Part shown: positions 7,867 through 16,065 of the stretch, piece after piece
How the letters are laid out: the number at the start of each line of letters is the position of its first letter
How positions within the stretch are numbered: position 1 is the first letter of the stretch
Origin: Pedosphaera sp.
GTDB lineage: Bacteria; Verrucomicrobiota; Verrucomicrobiia; Limisphaerales; Pedosphaeraceae
Reading direction: 5' to 3'
Assembly (NCBI GenBank): GCA_028293285.1
Contig: JAQGPC010000145.1
Span: forward strand, 1-64,000
DNA length: 64,000 nt
Notes under the pieces: model-generated
The model's input: the letters and a program-made list of their open reading frames with translations, nothing else
Told to the model about the DNA's origin: nothing
The model's database searches: none
Program-made: the position numbers and the translations under genes

Positions 7867-10095
7867 CTAGAACAATTTATCGACCGTGATCGGCATGTCC
7901 CGAACACGCTTGCCCGTGGCATGGAAGACGGCATTCGCGATCGCTGCTGCTGTGCCAACGATGCCAATCTCACCCAGACCCTTCACACCCAACGGATTGA
8001 CGATAGTGTCATGTTCTTCAACGAAAATCACATCGATGTCATACACGTCCGCATTCACGGGAACGTGGTAGTCGGCCAGGTTATGCGTCATAATGCGTCC
8101 CAGATTTTGGTCAACGACGCTCTCTTCTTCCAGGGCCATGCCGATGGCCCCGACCGCAGCGCCGAGTACCTGGCTGCGCGCGGTCTTTGGATTGAGAATA
8201 CGTCCACCCGCCACTGCGATTACAATCCGCGTGACCCGAATCGTGCGGAGTTCCTCATCGACTTTCACTTCCACAAAAATTGCCGAATGGGTATAGCGCG
8301 CATAAGGCTCTTGTTTGGCCTCGTCGGGTGAACTTGTCGCTTCTTCCGCCAGCGTGGTAGCTCCGCCATGTCGCATTATCTCGCCAATGGCAACGCCCCG
8401 GTCCGAATCATTTTTCAATCGCATCTGCCCTTCACTGAAAGCCACGTCCTCGAACTTTAAATTTGCGAAGGGCGAAGCCTCCATTTTTTGCGCCATTGCA
8501 AAAAGTTTGGCCCCGACTGCATCGCACACTTTTTTGACAGCTGAGCCATTGGTCGCTGCCGTCCACGAACCGCCCTCAATGGGGGATTGCGGCAGGGTCG
8601 AATCGCCCAGTTTGAACGTCACGTCCTGCAGGGGCAAACCGAGCGTCTCCGCGGCAATCTGGGTCATGATCGTGTAAGTGCCCGTCCCGATATCCGCCGT
8701 TGCGCTGCTGACTTCGAGTTTGCCGTCACTCGTCAGCACCGCCCGGGCACTCGCCGGTTGCTGCATGGCTTCCCAGATGCCGGTCGCCATGCCCCAGCCG
8801 ATTAATTCGCTGCCATCGCGCATCGAACCTGGTTGCGGTTTGCGGTTCGCCCAGCCGAATTTCTCAGCGGCTTGCCGGTAACAGGCGCGCAGTTCCTTGC
8901 TCGAAAAAGGTTTGCCTTCATTCTGATCCTTTTCAGAATAATTTTTCAGGCGTAATTCAAGCGGATCACAACCGACTTTGTAGGCGAGTTCGTCCATGGC
9001 ACATTCAATCGCGTACATCCCCGGCGCCCCGCCCGGCGCGCGCATATCCATCGGCGTGCAGAGGTCCAGTTGCGCAATATTGTAAGAGAACTTCATGTTG
9101 TCGCACTGGTATAGGGAGCCGGCCCAATTGACAACCATCTCCTGGTAATCTTCATACCGTGAAGTGTTGGCGAGCGCGTCATGCATGAAGGCCTCGAGGG
9201 CTCCATCTTTGGCCGCCCCGATGGCGACCCGTTGTAACGTATTGGGGCGATAACCGAGACCGAACATTTGTTGGCGGGTCAGCGAGACCCGGACGGAGCA
9301 TTTGAGTTCACGCGCTGCCAATGCCGCCAAGAATATTTGGTATTGCGGACGCAACCCCGAACCAAATGCCCCGCCAACGAACGGAGAGATGACACGCACG
9401 TCGTCCATGGGAAAACCGAAGATATTGGCGATGTAACGCTGGCAGTTTTGCGCTCCCTGGTTTTTGTCATAAATAGTGATTTTGCCATTGCCTTCCCATA
9501 CTGCCGTCGAGGCGAACAGTTCCATGGGGTTGTGATGTTCGATCGGCAAGTCGTACTCGGCATCGTGCTGGTGGACGGCACGTTGGAAGGCTTTTTCGGC
9601 ATTGCCGCGTGGTTTCACCGGCTCAAAACCCTCCATCCGTTTTATTTTCGGCTCGTAGCCGTTGGCGCGCACTTTACTCAGGTCCGTCTCGTGCGATTCC
9701 ACTTTATATTCAATATGGACCAGCGATGCCGCGTAGCGTGCAATCTCAAATTCCTCGGCCACGACCAGTGCTACGGGTTGACCACTGAATTTGATTTGAT
9801 TGTCGTAAAGCGGACGAAAGGGCGAACCAGGCGAAGCGGCTTCGTCCTCGTAGCTTTGGTCATCCTCCGCAATTTTATGCCGGTTCTCGTGGGTGAATAC
9901 CTGCAGCACGCCTTCCACTGCCAGCGCTTCGCTGGCATCAATCTTCGTGATGCGTCCCCGCGCAATCGCACTGGTGACGATATAACCGTATGCCAGGTTT
10001 GGCACGTTATATTCGGCGGCGTACTTCGCTGCGCCGGTTACTTTTGCCCGCCCATCAACGCGGCTCGTCGCCTTTCCCATGTAGTTCGTGGTCAT
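7867..10095 (-). CDS. Xanthine dehydrogenase-family molybdopterin-binding subunit (PaoC-like)
   Basis: A 742-aa large subunit of the xanthine oxidase family. It starts GKATSRVDGRAKVTGAAKYAAEY, contains the glycine-rich VGGAFGSG loop, and near the C-terminus has GVKGLGEIGIVGTAAAIANA, where the Glu of GLGEIG is the catalytic base of the family. With the FAD and 2Fe-2S genes upstream it forms an alpha-beta-gamma enzyme like E. coli PaoABC (YagTSR), which oxidises aldehydes to acids. Spacing of about 20 bases to the FAD-subunit gene indicates co-transcription. Aldehyde oxidation is favoured over xanthine by similarity; the substrate is unproven. Confidence 0.9.
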   Translation of the reverse strand: MTTNYMGKATSRVDGRAKVTGAAKYAAEYNVPNLAYGYIVTSAIARGRITKIDASEALAVEGVLQVFTHENRHKIAEDDQSYEDEAASPGSPFRPLYDNQIKFSGQPVALVVAEEFEIARYAASLVHIEYKVESHETDLSKVRANGYEPKIKRMEGFEPVKPRGNAEKAFQRAVHQHDAEYDLPIEHHNPMELFASTAVWEGNGKITIYDKNQGAQNCQRYIANIFGFPMDDVRVISPFVGGAFGSGLRPQYQIFLAALAARELKCSVRVSLTRQQMFGLGYRPNTLQRVAIGAAKDGALEAFMHDALANTSRYEDYQEMVVNWAGSLYQCDNMKFSYNIAQLDLCTPMDMRAPGGAPGMYAIECAMDELAYKVGCDPLELRLKNYSEKDQNEGKPFSSKELRACYRQAAEKFGWANRKPQPGSMRDGSELIGWGMATGIWEAMQQPASARAVLTSDGKLEVSSATADIGTGTYTIMTQIAAETLGLPLQDVTFKLGDSTLPQSPIEGGSWTAATNGSAVKKVCDAVGAKLFAMAQKMEASPFANLKFEDVAFSEGQMRLKNDSDRGVAIGEIMRHGGATTLAEEATSSPDEAKQEPYARYTHSAIFVEVKVDEELRTIRVTRIVIAVAGGRILNPKTARSQVLGAAVGAIGMALEEESVVDQNLGRIMTHNLADYHVPVNADVYDIDVIFVEEHDTIVNPLGVKGLGEIGIVGTAAAIANAVFHATGKRVRDMPITVDKLF

Positions 10096-10115
10096 GATTT
10101 ACCCCCCCCCGGTGC

Positions 10116-11132
10116 CTAGAGCACTTTTTTGATTGTCTGCGATTGTGGTGTTCCTGCGGCAGCTTGTTTTAATGCCCGCGGGATGGCGCGCTTCGCCAAT
10201 TCGATTTTGAAATTGTTGTGACCGAACCCCCGAGCTCCGCTTAAGAGGGCTTCAGCAGCTTTTCGAAAGTTGTCCTGGCCGGCGGGCTTGCCCTTCAGCA
10301 ATGCTTCGGCCTCCGCATTGCGCCATGGCTTGTGCGCCACGCCGCCAAGGGCGATGCGTGCCTCTTTAATAACCCCTCCTTCAAGGGTAAGAGCGGCGGC
10401 AACCGACACCAACGCGAAGGCATATGACGCACGGTCCCGCACTTTTAAATAAGAATGATTCCCGGCAAATCCTTCCCCGGGCAGGTCAACCGACGTGATA
10501 ATTTCGTCAGGTTGCAGATTGGTGTCAATCTGGGGTGCGTCGCCAGGCAAACGATGAAACTCGGCAAAGGGAATGGCTCTGGCCCCACGGTTGCTGGTGA
10601 CTTGAACGACCGCATCAAGAACCATCAGCGCGACGCACATGTCGCTGGGATGTGTAGCGATGCATTCTTCGCTCGCGCCCAGAATCGCGTGCATGCGGTT
10701 AAAACCGTTGATGGCGGAACAGCCCGTGCCCGGTTCGCGCTTGTTGCAGGCCGTCGTGATATCATAGAAATAGGAACAACGCGTTCGCTGCAAAAGATTG
10801 CCTCCCGTGGTCGCCATGTTGCGAAGTTGGTGCGATGCGCCCGCCAGGATTGCGCTGGCGAGCAGGGGATAGCGCCGGGTGATTTGCGGATGGTAAGCGA
10901 CATCGCTGTTCGTCACCAACGCGCCAATCCGCAAGCCGCCGTTATCAGTCTCTTCGATTTTATTCAGCGATAGGTGATTGATATCAATCAATCGCGACGG
11001 GCGGGTCACGTTTTCCTTCATCAAATCAATCAGATTGGTGCCTCCCGCGATGAACTTCGCCCTCCGGTCCCTCGCAATCTCGGTCACTGCGTTTTCCAAA
11101 GTGCCGGATCTCGTGTAGGAAAAAGGATTCAT
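10116..11132 (-). CDS. FAD-binding subunit with extra 4Fe-4S site (PaoB-like)
   Basis: A 338-aa FAD subunit of the xanthine dehydrogenase family. FIAGGTNLIDLMK and TTGGNLLQRTRC form the FAD-binding motifs. Four Cys fall in the RTRC, ACNKR, GTGC and EEC contexts, the pattern of PaoB/YagS-type subunits that carry an additional 4Fe-4S cluster. The gene overlaps the 2Fe-2S subunit gene by four bases, so translation is likely coupled. It passes electrons from the 2Fe-2S and Mo subunits to FAD and then to an acceptor. Confidence 0.9.
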   Translation of the reverse strand: MNPFSYTRSGTLENAVTEIARDRRAKFIAGGTNLIDLMKENVTRPSRLIDINHLSLNKIEETDNGGLRIGALVTNSDVAYHPQITRRYPLLASAILAGASHQLRNMATTGGNLLQRTRCSYFYDITTACNKREPGTGCSAINGFNRMHAILGASEECIATHPSDMCVALMVLDAVVQVTSNRGARAIPFAEFHRLPGDAPQIDTNLQPDEIITSVDLPGEGFAGNHSYLKVRDRASYAFALVSVAAALTLEGGVIKEARIALGGVAHKPWRNAEAEALLKGKPAGQDNFRKAAEALLSGARGFGHNNFKIELAKRAIPRALKQAAAGTPQSQTIKKVL

Positions 11133-11662
11133 TGTGCGGCGCTCCCTTCGCTTTGCATGGCTTGTTCAATTGCTGCGACGATGTTCGGGTAGGCCCCGCA
11201 CCGGCAGATATTACCGCTCATCAATTCGCGGATATCATCCGGCGTTCTTAATTTGCCCGCATTCAACAAACCGACGGCTGAACAAATCTGCCCCGGCGTG
11301 CAATATCCGCATTGAAAAGCATCGTGCTCGATAAACGCCTGCTGCACCGGATGAAGTGCATCGCCCTTGGCAATTCCTTCAATGGTGGTCACTTCCGCGC
11401 CATCGTGCATGATGGCCAAAGTCAGGCATGAATTGATCGGTTTACCATCTATTAACACCGTGCAAGCCCCGCATTGACCGTGGTCGCAACCTTTCTTCGT
11501 CCCCGTCAAGTCAAGCAGGTTGCGGAGGGCGTCGAGCAGGATTGTCCACGGTGCAATTTCCAAATGTCGTTCCGCGCCGTTGATTTTTAACGTGATCCAA
11601 CTCTTGGGAGGTAATGAAGTCGAAACGTTACCGGCGGTTTCAACGCCTGATTTATTGTTCAT
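11129..11662 (-). CDS. 2Fe-2S subunit of aldehyde/xanthine oxidoreductase (PaoA-like)
   Basis: A 177-aa iron-sulfur subunit carrying both 2Fe-2S sites of the family: GCDHGQCGACTVLIDG with a later NSC, and CGYCTPGQICSAVG with SGNICRCGAYPNI. The ATG at 11662 has an AGGA at suitable distance; the longer frame to 11695 adds 11 residues without support. Unlike E. coli PaoA there is no twin-arginine leader, so the complex is expected in the cytoplasm. First gene of the three-subunit operon. Confidence 0.92.
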   Translation of the reverse strand: MNNKSGVETAGNVSTSLPPKSWITLKINGAERHLEIAPWTILLDALRNLLDLTGTKKGCDHGQCGACTVLIDGKPINSCLTLAIMHDGAEVTTIEGIAKGDALHPVQQAFIEHDAFQCGYCTPGQICSAVGLLNAGKLRTPDDIRELMSGNICRCGAYPNIVAAIEQAMQSEGSAAQ

Positions 11663-11809
11663 ATAAACTGCTTCCTTTATAGACGAGCCCGGCAAGTTCG
11701 CTTTGGGTGCCTCAACCCGTCAAACGGGGACATTACCCCATAAAAATAATCAGCCGTGGTTCAACAGGCCAGTACGGTCAATGTTTTCTTAATTCAACCG
11801 AATCCATCT

Positions 11810-12304
11810 TCACGGCGTTCGTGAGCGGTCCGTCAACTCTTGATTGTGCCTGCGCAAAAGCATGAGTGAAATTGTCACGGTTAGTATCAGCCCGGTTAAG
11901 ACAGTAAGTTCGATAAGGAAGTTTCTAAACATGGCGTCTGTTTGTAGAGACTTTTGGCCAAACTCTGCGGTGAGGACGAGCACACGCCGAATGGCAGCGA
12001 TGAGGCCGACGAGCAGAAATGGTTCCGGAAGCAGGGCGTGTTCCCGGAAGGAGACCTGCACGGTGTAGAGAAGTTCGACGATGAGAAGAATGAGCAGGAT
12101 GCGGTCGAGCAGTCCAACAGCGTTCTCGGGGAATGATCCGGCGGCGAGGCTTCGACCAAAGCTGATTATGCCGCTGACGAGCAGAACAATGGCGCTGGCA
12201 CCGAGCAGCAAGCCGAGCCCAACATAAACAATGTCCTCCACTGCCGTGAATGCGCGCGCGATCCATGAACGTGTGACTTTTGAATTGCCCTGGTATGTTT
12301 TCAT
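11810..12304 (-). CDS. PsiE-like membrane protein (copy 1)
   Basis: A 164-aa protein with about four transmembrane helices, including ILLILLIVELLYTVQVSFRE and LPEPFLLVGLIAAIRRVLVL, which match the phosphate-starvation-inducible PsiE family. The biochemical function of the family is not known. A second PsiE-like gene lies immediately upstream (12366-12860) in the same direction, so the pair is likely co-transcribed. Confidence 0.75.
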   Translation of the reverse strand: MKTYQGNSKVTRSWIARAFTAVEDIVYVGLGLLLGASAIVLLVSGIISFGRSLAAGSFPENAVGLLDRILLILLIVELLYTVQVSFREHALLPEPFLLVGLIAAIRRVLVLTAEFGQKSLQTDAMFRNFLIELTVLTGLILTVTISLMLLRRHNQELTDRSRTP

Positions 12305-12365
12305 AAAATAATTTCAGCATTATTGGGCGGTGTTCATGTTCTCCAGCCACCGGACCTCAGCGAGT

Positions 12366-12860
12366 TCAAGGCTTGGTATCCGGTGATGCTTCCTCGGTTT
12401 TTCGTTGCGCCCGGAGTGGCAGAAGACGGTCATCGCGTTCACGCATTAACCAATACGTTATCCCCAGCGACAGTGTAACAGCTGCCAACCCTAATAGCTG
12501 GTTGGAAGAAGTTTTGTTTAGATCCAGGACGATTAACTTGCGCGCCAGCGCGAGAATGGAGATGAGCAGGACGATTTTAGTCTGGATTACACTCTGCTCC
12601 CGGGCGGCGAGATAATTAAGAGTGTGATTAAATTCCAGGGCGATGAGTACCGTGAGGATATCGCCGAAAATAGTATGGAAAACTTCAGGCTCGAGTGGAT
12701 TTAAGGCGCCAAATACCAGTCCACTTACCACCGCTGTAATAAGGCGGTAGAGACCCGCCAATATAATCAGGCTGACGGTGAGCCTGAGCACAAGCGCGAT
12801 CAGACTTTCAAATCGCTGGTAGATTGTAAGCTCTCGCCAATTGCTGAAAAAATATTTCAT
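12366..12860 (-). CDS. PsiE-like membrane protein (copy 2)
   Basis: A 164-aa four-helix membrane protein: LIALVLRLTVSLIILAGLYR, DILTVLIALEFNHTLNYLAA, TKIVLLISILALARKLIVLDL, and a final hydrophobic segment before a charged tail. The layout and the second/third helix sequences resemble PsiE and the neighbouring copy at 11810-12304, but the two are only distantly alike, so this is not a recent duplication. Role unknown. Confidence 0.7.
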   Translation of the reverse strand: MKYFFSNWRELTIYQRFESLIALVLRLTVSLIILAGLYRLITAVVSGLVFGALNPLEPEVFHTIFGDILTVLIALEFNHTLNYLAAREQSVIQTKIVLLISILALARKLIVLDLNKTSSNQLLGLAAVTLSLGITYWLMRERDDRLLPLRAQRKTEEASPDTKP

Positions 12861-12950
12861 ACGCCTGGGCGTCGGTCGAGCGGGTCAATCTACAGCGGCG
12901 TTGGATCAGGGCTCCCGGTTATTTCTCCAATTGGAAGCGCCTTTGATTCC

Positions 12951-13310
12951 TCATTTGGTCGGCGCTAATGCGTCAATCATCCCATGCAAGTGGGCTGCGG
13001 CATTTTCGATGTCATAATGTTTGTATTGTCCGGCCCGGCTTTCGGCACTCAGCACTCCACAACGATGGACATCTTTAAAATTGCCGTAAGGAAATTTGTA
13101 CCTTGCCTTGGTTTCTTCCGGTTCCGCATCATCGATTCCCAAGTGCCATTTTCCATATTCGCTGAAACCGTGCTGGTGAATAAACTCATTCTCTTTGTCT
13201 GCGGAAGGTTGATGTTCGCTCCACGCGTCCCGTTCGTCGATTACAACATGTCCTTCCTTGACGAGTTCCTTGGCATGATCGAATCCTCTTTTGTGTAATT
13301 TCAACGCCAT
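12951..13310 (-). CDS. Conserved small protein of unknown function
   Basis: A 119-aa soluble, charged protein. Distinct motifs include RGFDHAKELVKEGHVVIDER, AWSEHQPSADKENEFI, GKWHLGIDD and KFPYGNFKDVHRCGVLSAES. From memory, closely similar proteins occur widely in soil proteobacteria and other phyla with no assigned function. A very good AAGGAGGT ribosome-binding site lies upstream of the ATG on the minus strand. It is convergent with nothing known and sits about 1.2 kb before the hydrogenase block; a link is not shown. Confidence 0.8.
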   Translation of the reverse strand: MALKLHKRGFDHAKELVKEGHVVIDERDAWSEHQPSADKENEFIHQHGFSEYGKWHLGIDDAEPEETKARYKFPYGNFKDVHRCGVLSAESRAGQYKHYDIENAAAHLHGMIDALAPTK

Positions 13311-13470
13311 AATTTACCTCCTTCTTTACTCCCATAGCTTAACTCGACACAGGCGAAATTCAATCCTGGCGCCGTGCTCGGTTTGCCAGCCGCATCGTCC
13401 CACTATAAATTGAATTTGCAGGCTGTGAATCACTGCAGTCGGCTTTGGAGTTTTCCCGAGGAGGAATGGT

Positions 13471-13689
13471 ATGAAGCGTTTAATAATTAGTTTGCTGCTT
13501 ATTTTGGGGTGGCTGATGCCATTATTTGAAAGCGGCTGTGTCGTGGTGCCGCCGATACCTCCGCCACCCGCACCTGTGGTTGAGACAATTGGGCCGCCTC
13601 TATTTCTGGGAGCGATTTGGGTGCCTGGCGTTTGGGTCTGGCACGAACACGGTCGCCGCTGGGAATGGCATCGTGGACACTGGCGATAG
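13471..13689 (+). CDS. Small secreted or lipoprotein-like protein with WxxGHW tail
   Basis: A 72-aa protein with a positively charged, hydrophobic leader followed by ESGC at residues 20-23 (a weak lipobox) and a proline-rich run. The C-terminus (GVWVWHEHGRRWEWHRGHWR) is rich in Trp and His, as in the 'YXWXXGHW' small secreted proteins. A GAGGAGGA ribosome-binding site precedes the ATG. Probably exported; function unknown. Confidence 0.65.
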   Translation: MKRLIISLLLILGWLMPLFESGCVVVPPIPPPPAPVVETIGPPLFLGAIWVPGVWVWHEHGRRWEWHRGHWR

Positions 13690-13748
13690 CTTATGTTGGC
13701 AAGGTGGTTCAAGCCCGTTCGTAACCTGCGTAGCTTTATTCGTGAATT

Positions 13749-14273
13749 ATGAATTATCTAACTTTGCCCGTCGGAGCACACGCCCCAGAAGTGGTTAATG
13801 CCGTGGTTGAGGTTCCTAGTGGTCAAGTTAACAAGTATGAATACGATAAGTCCCTGCATGTTTTTCGTCTGGATCGCCCTTTGTTCGCTTCGGTCCACTA
13901 CCCTTGCGAATATGGCTTTATTCCGAGTACCTTGGGCGGCGATGGCGACGCATTGGACATCCTGATACTGACAGGCCAGCCAAGCTTTCCGGGTTGTCTG
14001 GTGGAAGCCCGGCCTGTGGGCGTGCTCGATATGTTGGACCAGGGAGTTTCCGATAAGAAAATATTGGCGGTCATAGCCAATAATCCAGAGCATAGGGAGA
14101 TCCAAAATTACACGGATGTTTATCCACATCTACTTCACGAGATGGAGCATTTCTTTTCCATTTACAAGGAACTCGAAGGCAAGCGCACTGAAGTGAAGGG
14201 TTGGCGCGACCGGACCCATGCGCAACAAGTAATCAACGAGAGCCACCAGCGTTTTAAAGAAAATCAACGTTGA
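13749..14273 (+). CDS. ppa: Inorganic pyrophosphatase (soluble, family I)
   Basis: A 174-aa family I pyrophosphatase, the usual length. It has VEVPSGQVNKYEYD, the YGFIPSTLGGDGDALDILIL metal-binding signature with the conserved Asp residues, and a later KGWRDR segment. It hydrolyses PPi to two phosphates with Mg2+ in the cytoplasm and pulls biosynthetic reactions forward. It stands at the head of the rightward hydrogenase block but is separated from it by about 275 bases. Confidence 0.95.
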   Translation: MNYLTLPVGAHAPEVVNAVVEVPSGQVNKYEYDKSLHVFRLDRPLFASVHYPCEYGFIPSTLGGDGDALDILILTGQPSFPGCLVEARPVGVLDMLDQGVSDKKILAVIANNPEHREIQNYTDVYPHLLHEMEHFFSIYKELEGKRTEVKGWRDRTHAQQVINESHQRFKENQR

Positions 14274-14549
14274 AACATGGTGATTCCCATCTTTCTGGCA
14301 GCTTGCTGGGTGAATACCCTATTTACGCGAACTCGCACGGAGGTAAGATAATCATAATGGTCGTTTGTTCCTCTTGGATTGCTGATCTTGCATTAGCTGC
14401 GGATTTCAGGGCGAGGAAGAACATGGACGCATTTCAGCCTTAAGGGAGGCACATCAATGGGCAAGTATGGGAGTGAGTTCCCATGTGTGAATGGTTTTTG
14501 GTTCACACCGAAACTTGAAAGCGAATGCCTGGAAAAAGGAGAATATAAA

Positions 14550-14750
14550 ATGCATACCCTGAGAAAACCACCCGAACCCGTTCACGTGCCCGGCACGGTA
14601 CGTGGTGAGGAAGTGTCTGTGAAGTACGGCAAGGAGCCTGGCCGCCGGGAAGGCAGAAAATATTATCGCTCGGCGCGAGATTCCACCGGGATTAATGCTG
14701 ATGACCGAAGGCCTATTGACCGGGCCATGCCAGACATTCCGCCACAGTGA
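14550..14750 (+). CDS. Small hydrophilic protein at the head of the hydrogenase block
   Basis: A 66-aa protein, very polar, with an ordered pattern PPEPVHVPGTVRGEEVSVKYG then REGRKYYRSARDSTGINADD and a proline-containing end. The ATG at 14550 has AAAGGAG nine bases upstream, so I prefer it to an in-frame ATG at 14457 that would give 97 aa. It ends 12 bases before the DUF5947-like gene, so it is likely the first gene of the hydrogenase operon. No family recognised. Confidence 0.65.
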   Translation: MHTLRKPPEPVHVPGTVRGEEVSVKYGKEPGRREGRKYYRSARDSTGINADDRRPIDRAMPDIPPQ

Positions 14751-14762
14751 TCGTTTAATTTC

Positions 14763-15422
14763 ATGAATCAGAATTCCATTGCCGGGCGCAGGGAGAGTCC
14801 GTTCAAAATGCTGCGCCGCCTTACGCAGCCGCGAACCGTTCAGGAACGGTGTGAACTTTGCAGCGTGGCGCTGGGAACTGTGCATCGTCATCTGTTGGAG
14901 ATGTCCACTCGTCAAGTGATCTGCGCTTGCGATCATTGTGGTATGCGTTTTCAACTCGTCGTGGGTGGGCGCTTCAGACTGATTCCCCGGTATCCCCACG
15001 CGCTGCCCGATTTTCGCCTGACGGATGGGCAATGGGAGAGCCTCGCTCTTCCCATCAACCTGGCATTTCTTTTCTACAACACCTCGGGCGGAAAAATGAT
15101 GGCCATGTATCCGAGCCCGGCTGGCGCGACCGAATCACTCCTGCCCCTGACCGCATGGAAAGCCTTGGTGGACGATAACCCCGCCTTGATTCAAATGGAG
15201 CCCGACGTCGAGGCGCTGCTGGTGAATCGGGTGGGAACCACGCGGCAATACTTTCTTGCGCCGATTGATGCCTGTTATGAGTTGGTGGGCTTGATTCGTG
15301 TTCATTGGCGTGGGCTATCAGGCGGAGATGATGTGTGGGAGCAGATCGCGGCATTTTTTGCCAGATTGGAAGAACGGGCTGAACCGCTGTCAGAGATGAG
15401 TCAGGAGGCAAACCATGCCTGA
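14763..15422 (+). CDS. DUF5947 family protein, hydrogenase-linked
   Basis: A 219-aa protein resembling the DUF5947 proteins encoded in actinobacterial uptake-hydrogenase operons. It opens with a CxxC pair (ERCELC) and a second pair (CDHCGMRF) about 30 residues later, suggesting a zinc or iron-sulfur site near the N-terminus; the rest is an alpha/beta domain with no known catalytic motif. Its end overlaps the next gene by eight bases. Likely an accessory or maturation factor for the group 1h hydrogenase, by context. Confidence 0.75.
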   Translation: MNQNSIAGRRESPFKMLRRLTQPRTVQERCELCSVALGTVHRHLLEMSTRQVICACDHCGMRFQLVVGGRFRLIPRYPHALPDFRLTDGQWESLALPINLAFLFYNTSGGKMMAMYPSPAGATESLLPLTAWKALVDDNPALIQMEPDVEALLVNRVGTTRQYFLAPIDACYELVGLIRVHWRGLSGGDDVWEQIAAFFARLEERAEPLSEMSQEANHA

Positions 15423-16065
15423 TCTTGATTTCAAAATTGTCGGTGTGGAGCCGGCGGTTCACGGATTGACGCCGCTGTTGCACTTCAAACTGCAGGTCAC
15501 CAATGTGCCGGCAACGGAAACGGTGGAGGCGGTGACACTGCACGCGCAGATTCAATTTCAATCAGCGCAACGAGCCTACAATGCGCAGGAACAGGAACGG
15601 CTATCGGATCTCTTCGGCACGCCGGATCGTTGGGGACAGACGCTTCGCAACCGCTTTTGGGCCCACTCAAACACGATGGTGCGCACATTTGCCGGGACTA
15701 CCGAGGCCGTGCTGCCGGTGCAATGCACCTATGATTTGAATGTGACTGCCACCAAATATTTTTATGCGCTGGAGGAAGGCGACGTCTCACTTCTCTTTTT
15801 ATTCAGTGGCACCGTTTTCTACGCGGCAGCAGACGGACGGCTGCAAGTGCAGCAGATTTCCTGGAACAAGGAATGCGTTTACCGAATGCCGGCAGGATTG
15901 TGGAGGGAGATGATGGAACAGCATTATCCCAATAGTGCCTGGCTTTACTTGCAGCGCGATAGTTTCGAACGGCTTTATGCCTACAAACGCCGCCATGGAC
16001 TCACGACCTGGGAGCAAACCATCGAACAATTATTGCCGGAGTTGGATAAAGAGGTGCTGGCATGA
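15415..16065 (+). CDS. DUF6084 family protein, hydrogenase-linked
   Basis: A 216-aa protein resembling DUF6084 of actinobacterial hydrogenase loci. It starts PDLDFKIVGVEPAVHGLTPLLHFKL and contains LPVQCTYDLNVTATKYFYAL; predicted mostly beta, with no transmembrane segment and no conserved metal ligands obvious. It overlaps the gene on each side by a few bases, indicating translational coupling. Function unknown; association with the hydrogenase is the only clue. Confidence 0.75.
   Translation: MPDLDFKIVGVEPAVHGLTPLLHFKLQVTNVPATETVEAVTLHAQIQFQSAQRAYNAQEQERLSDLFGTPDRWGQTLRNRFWAHSNTMVRTFAGTTEAVLPVQCTYDLNVTATKYFYALEEGDVSLLFLFSGTVFYAAADGRLQVQQISWNKECVYRMPAGLWREMMEQHYPNSAWLYLQRDSFERLYAYKRRHGLTTWEQTIEQLLPELDKEVLA

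Noticed and set aside
14360-14400. Sigma-54-type promoter ahead of the hydrogenase block
   Set aside because: The GG and GC elements seen are 12 bases apart instead of the required 10, so the match does not hold.
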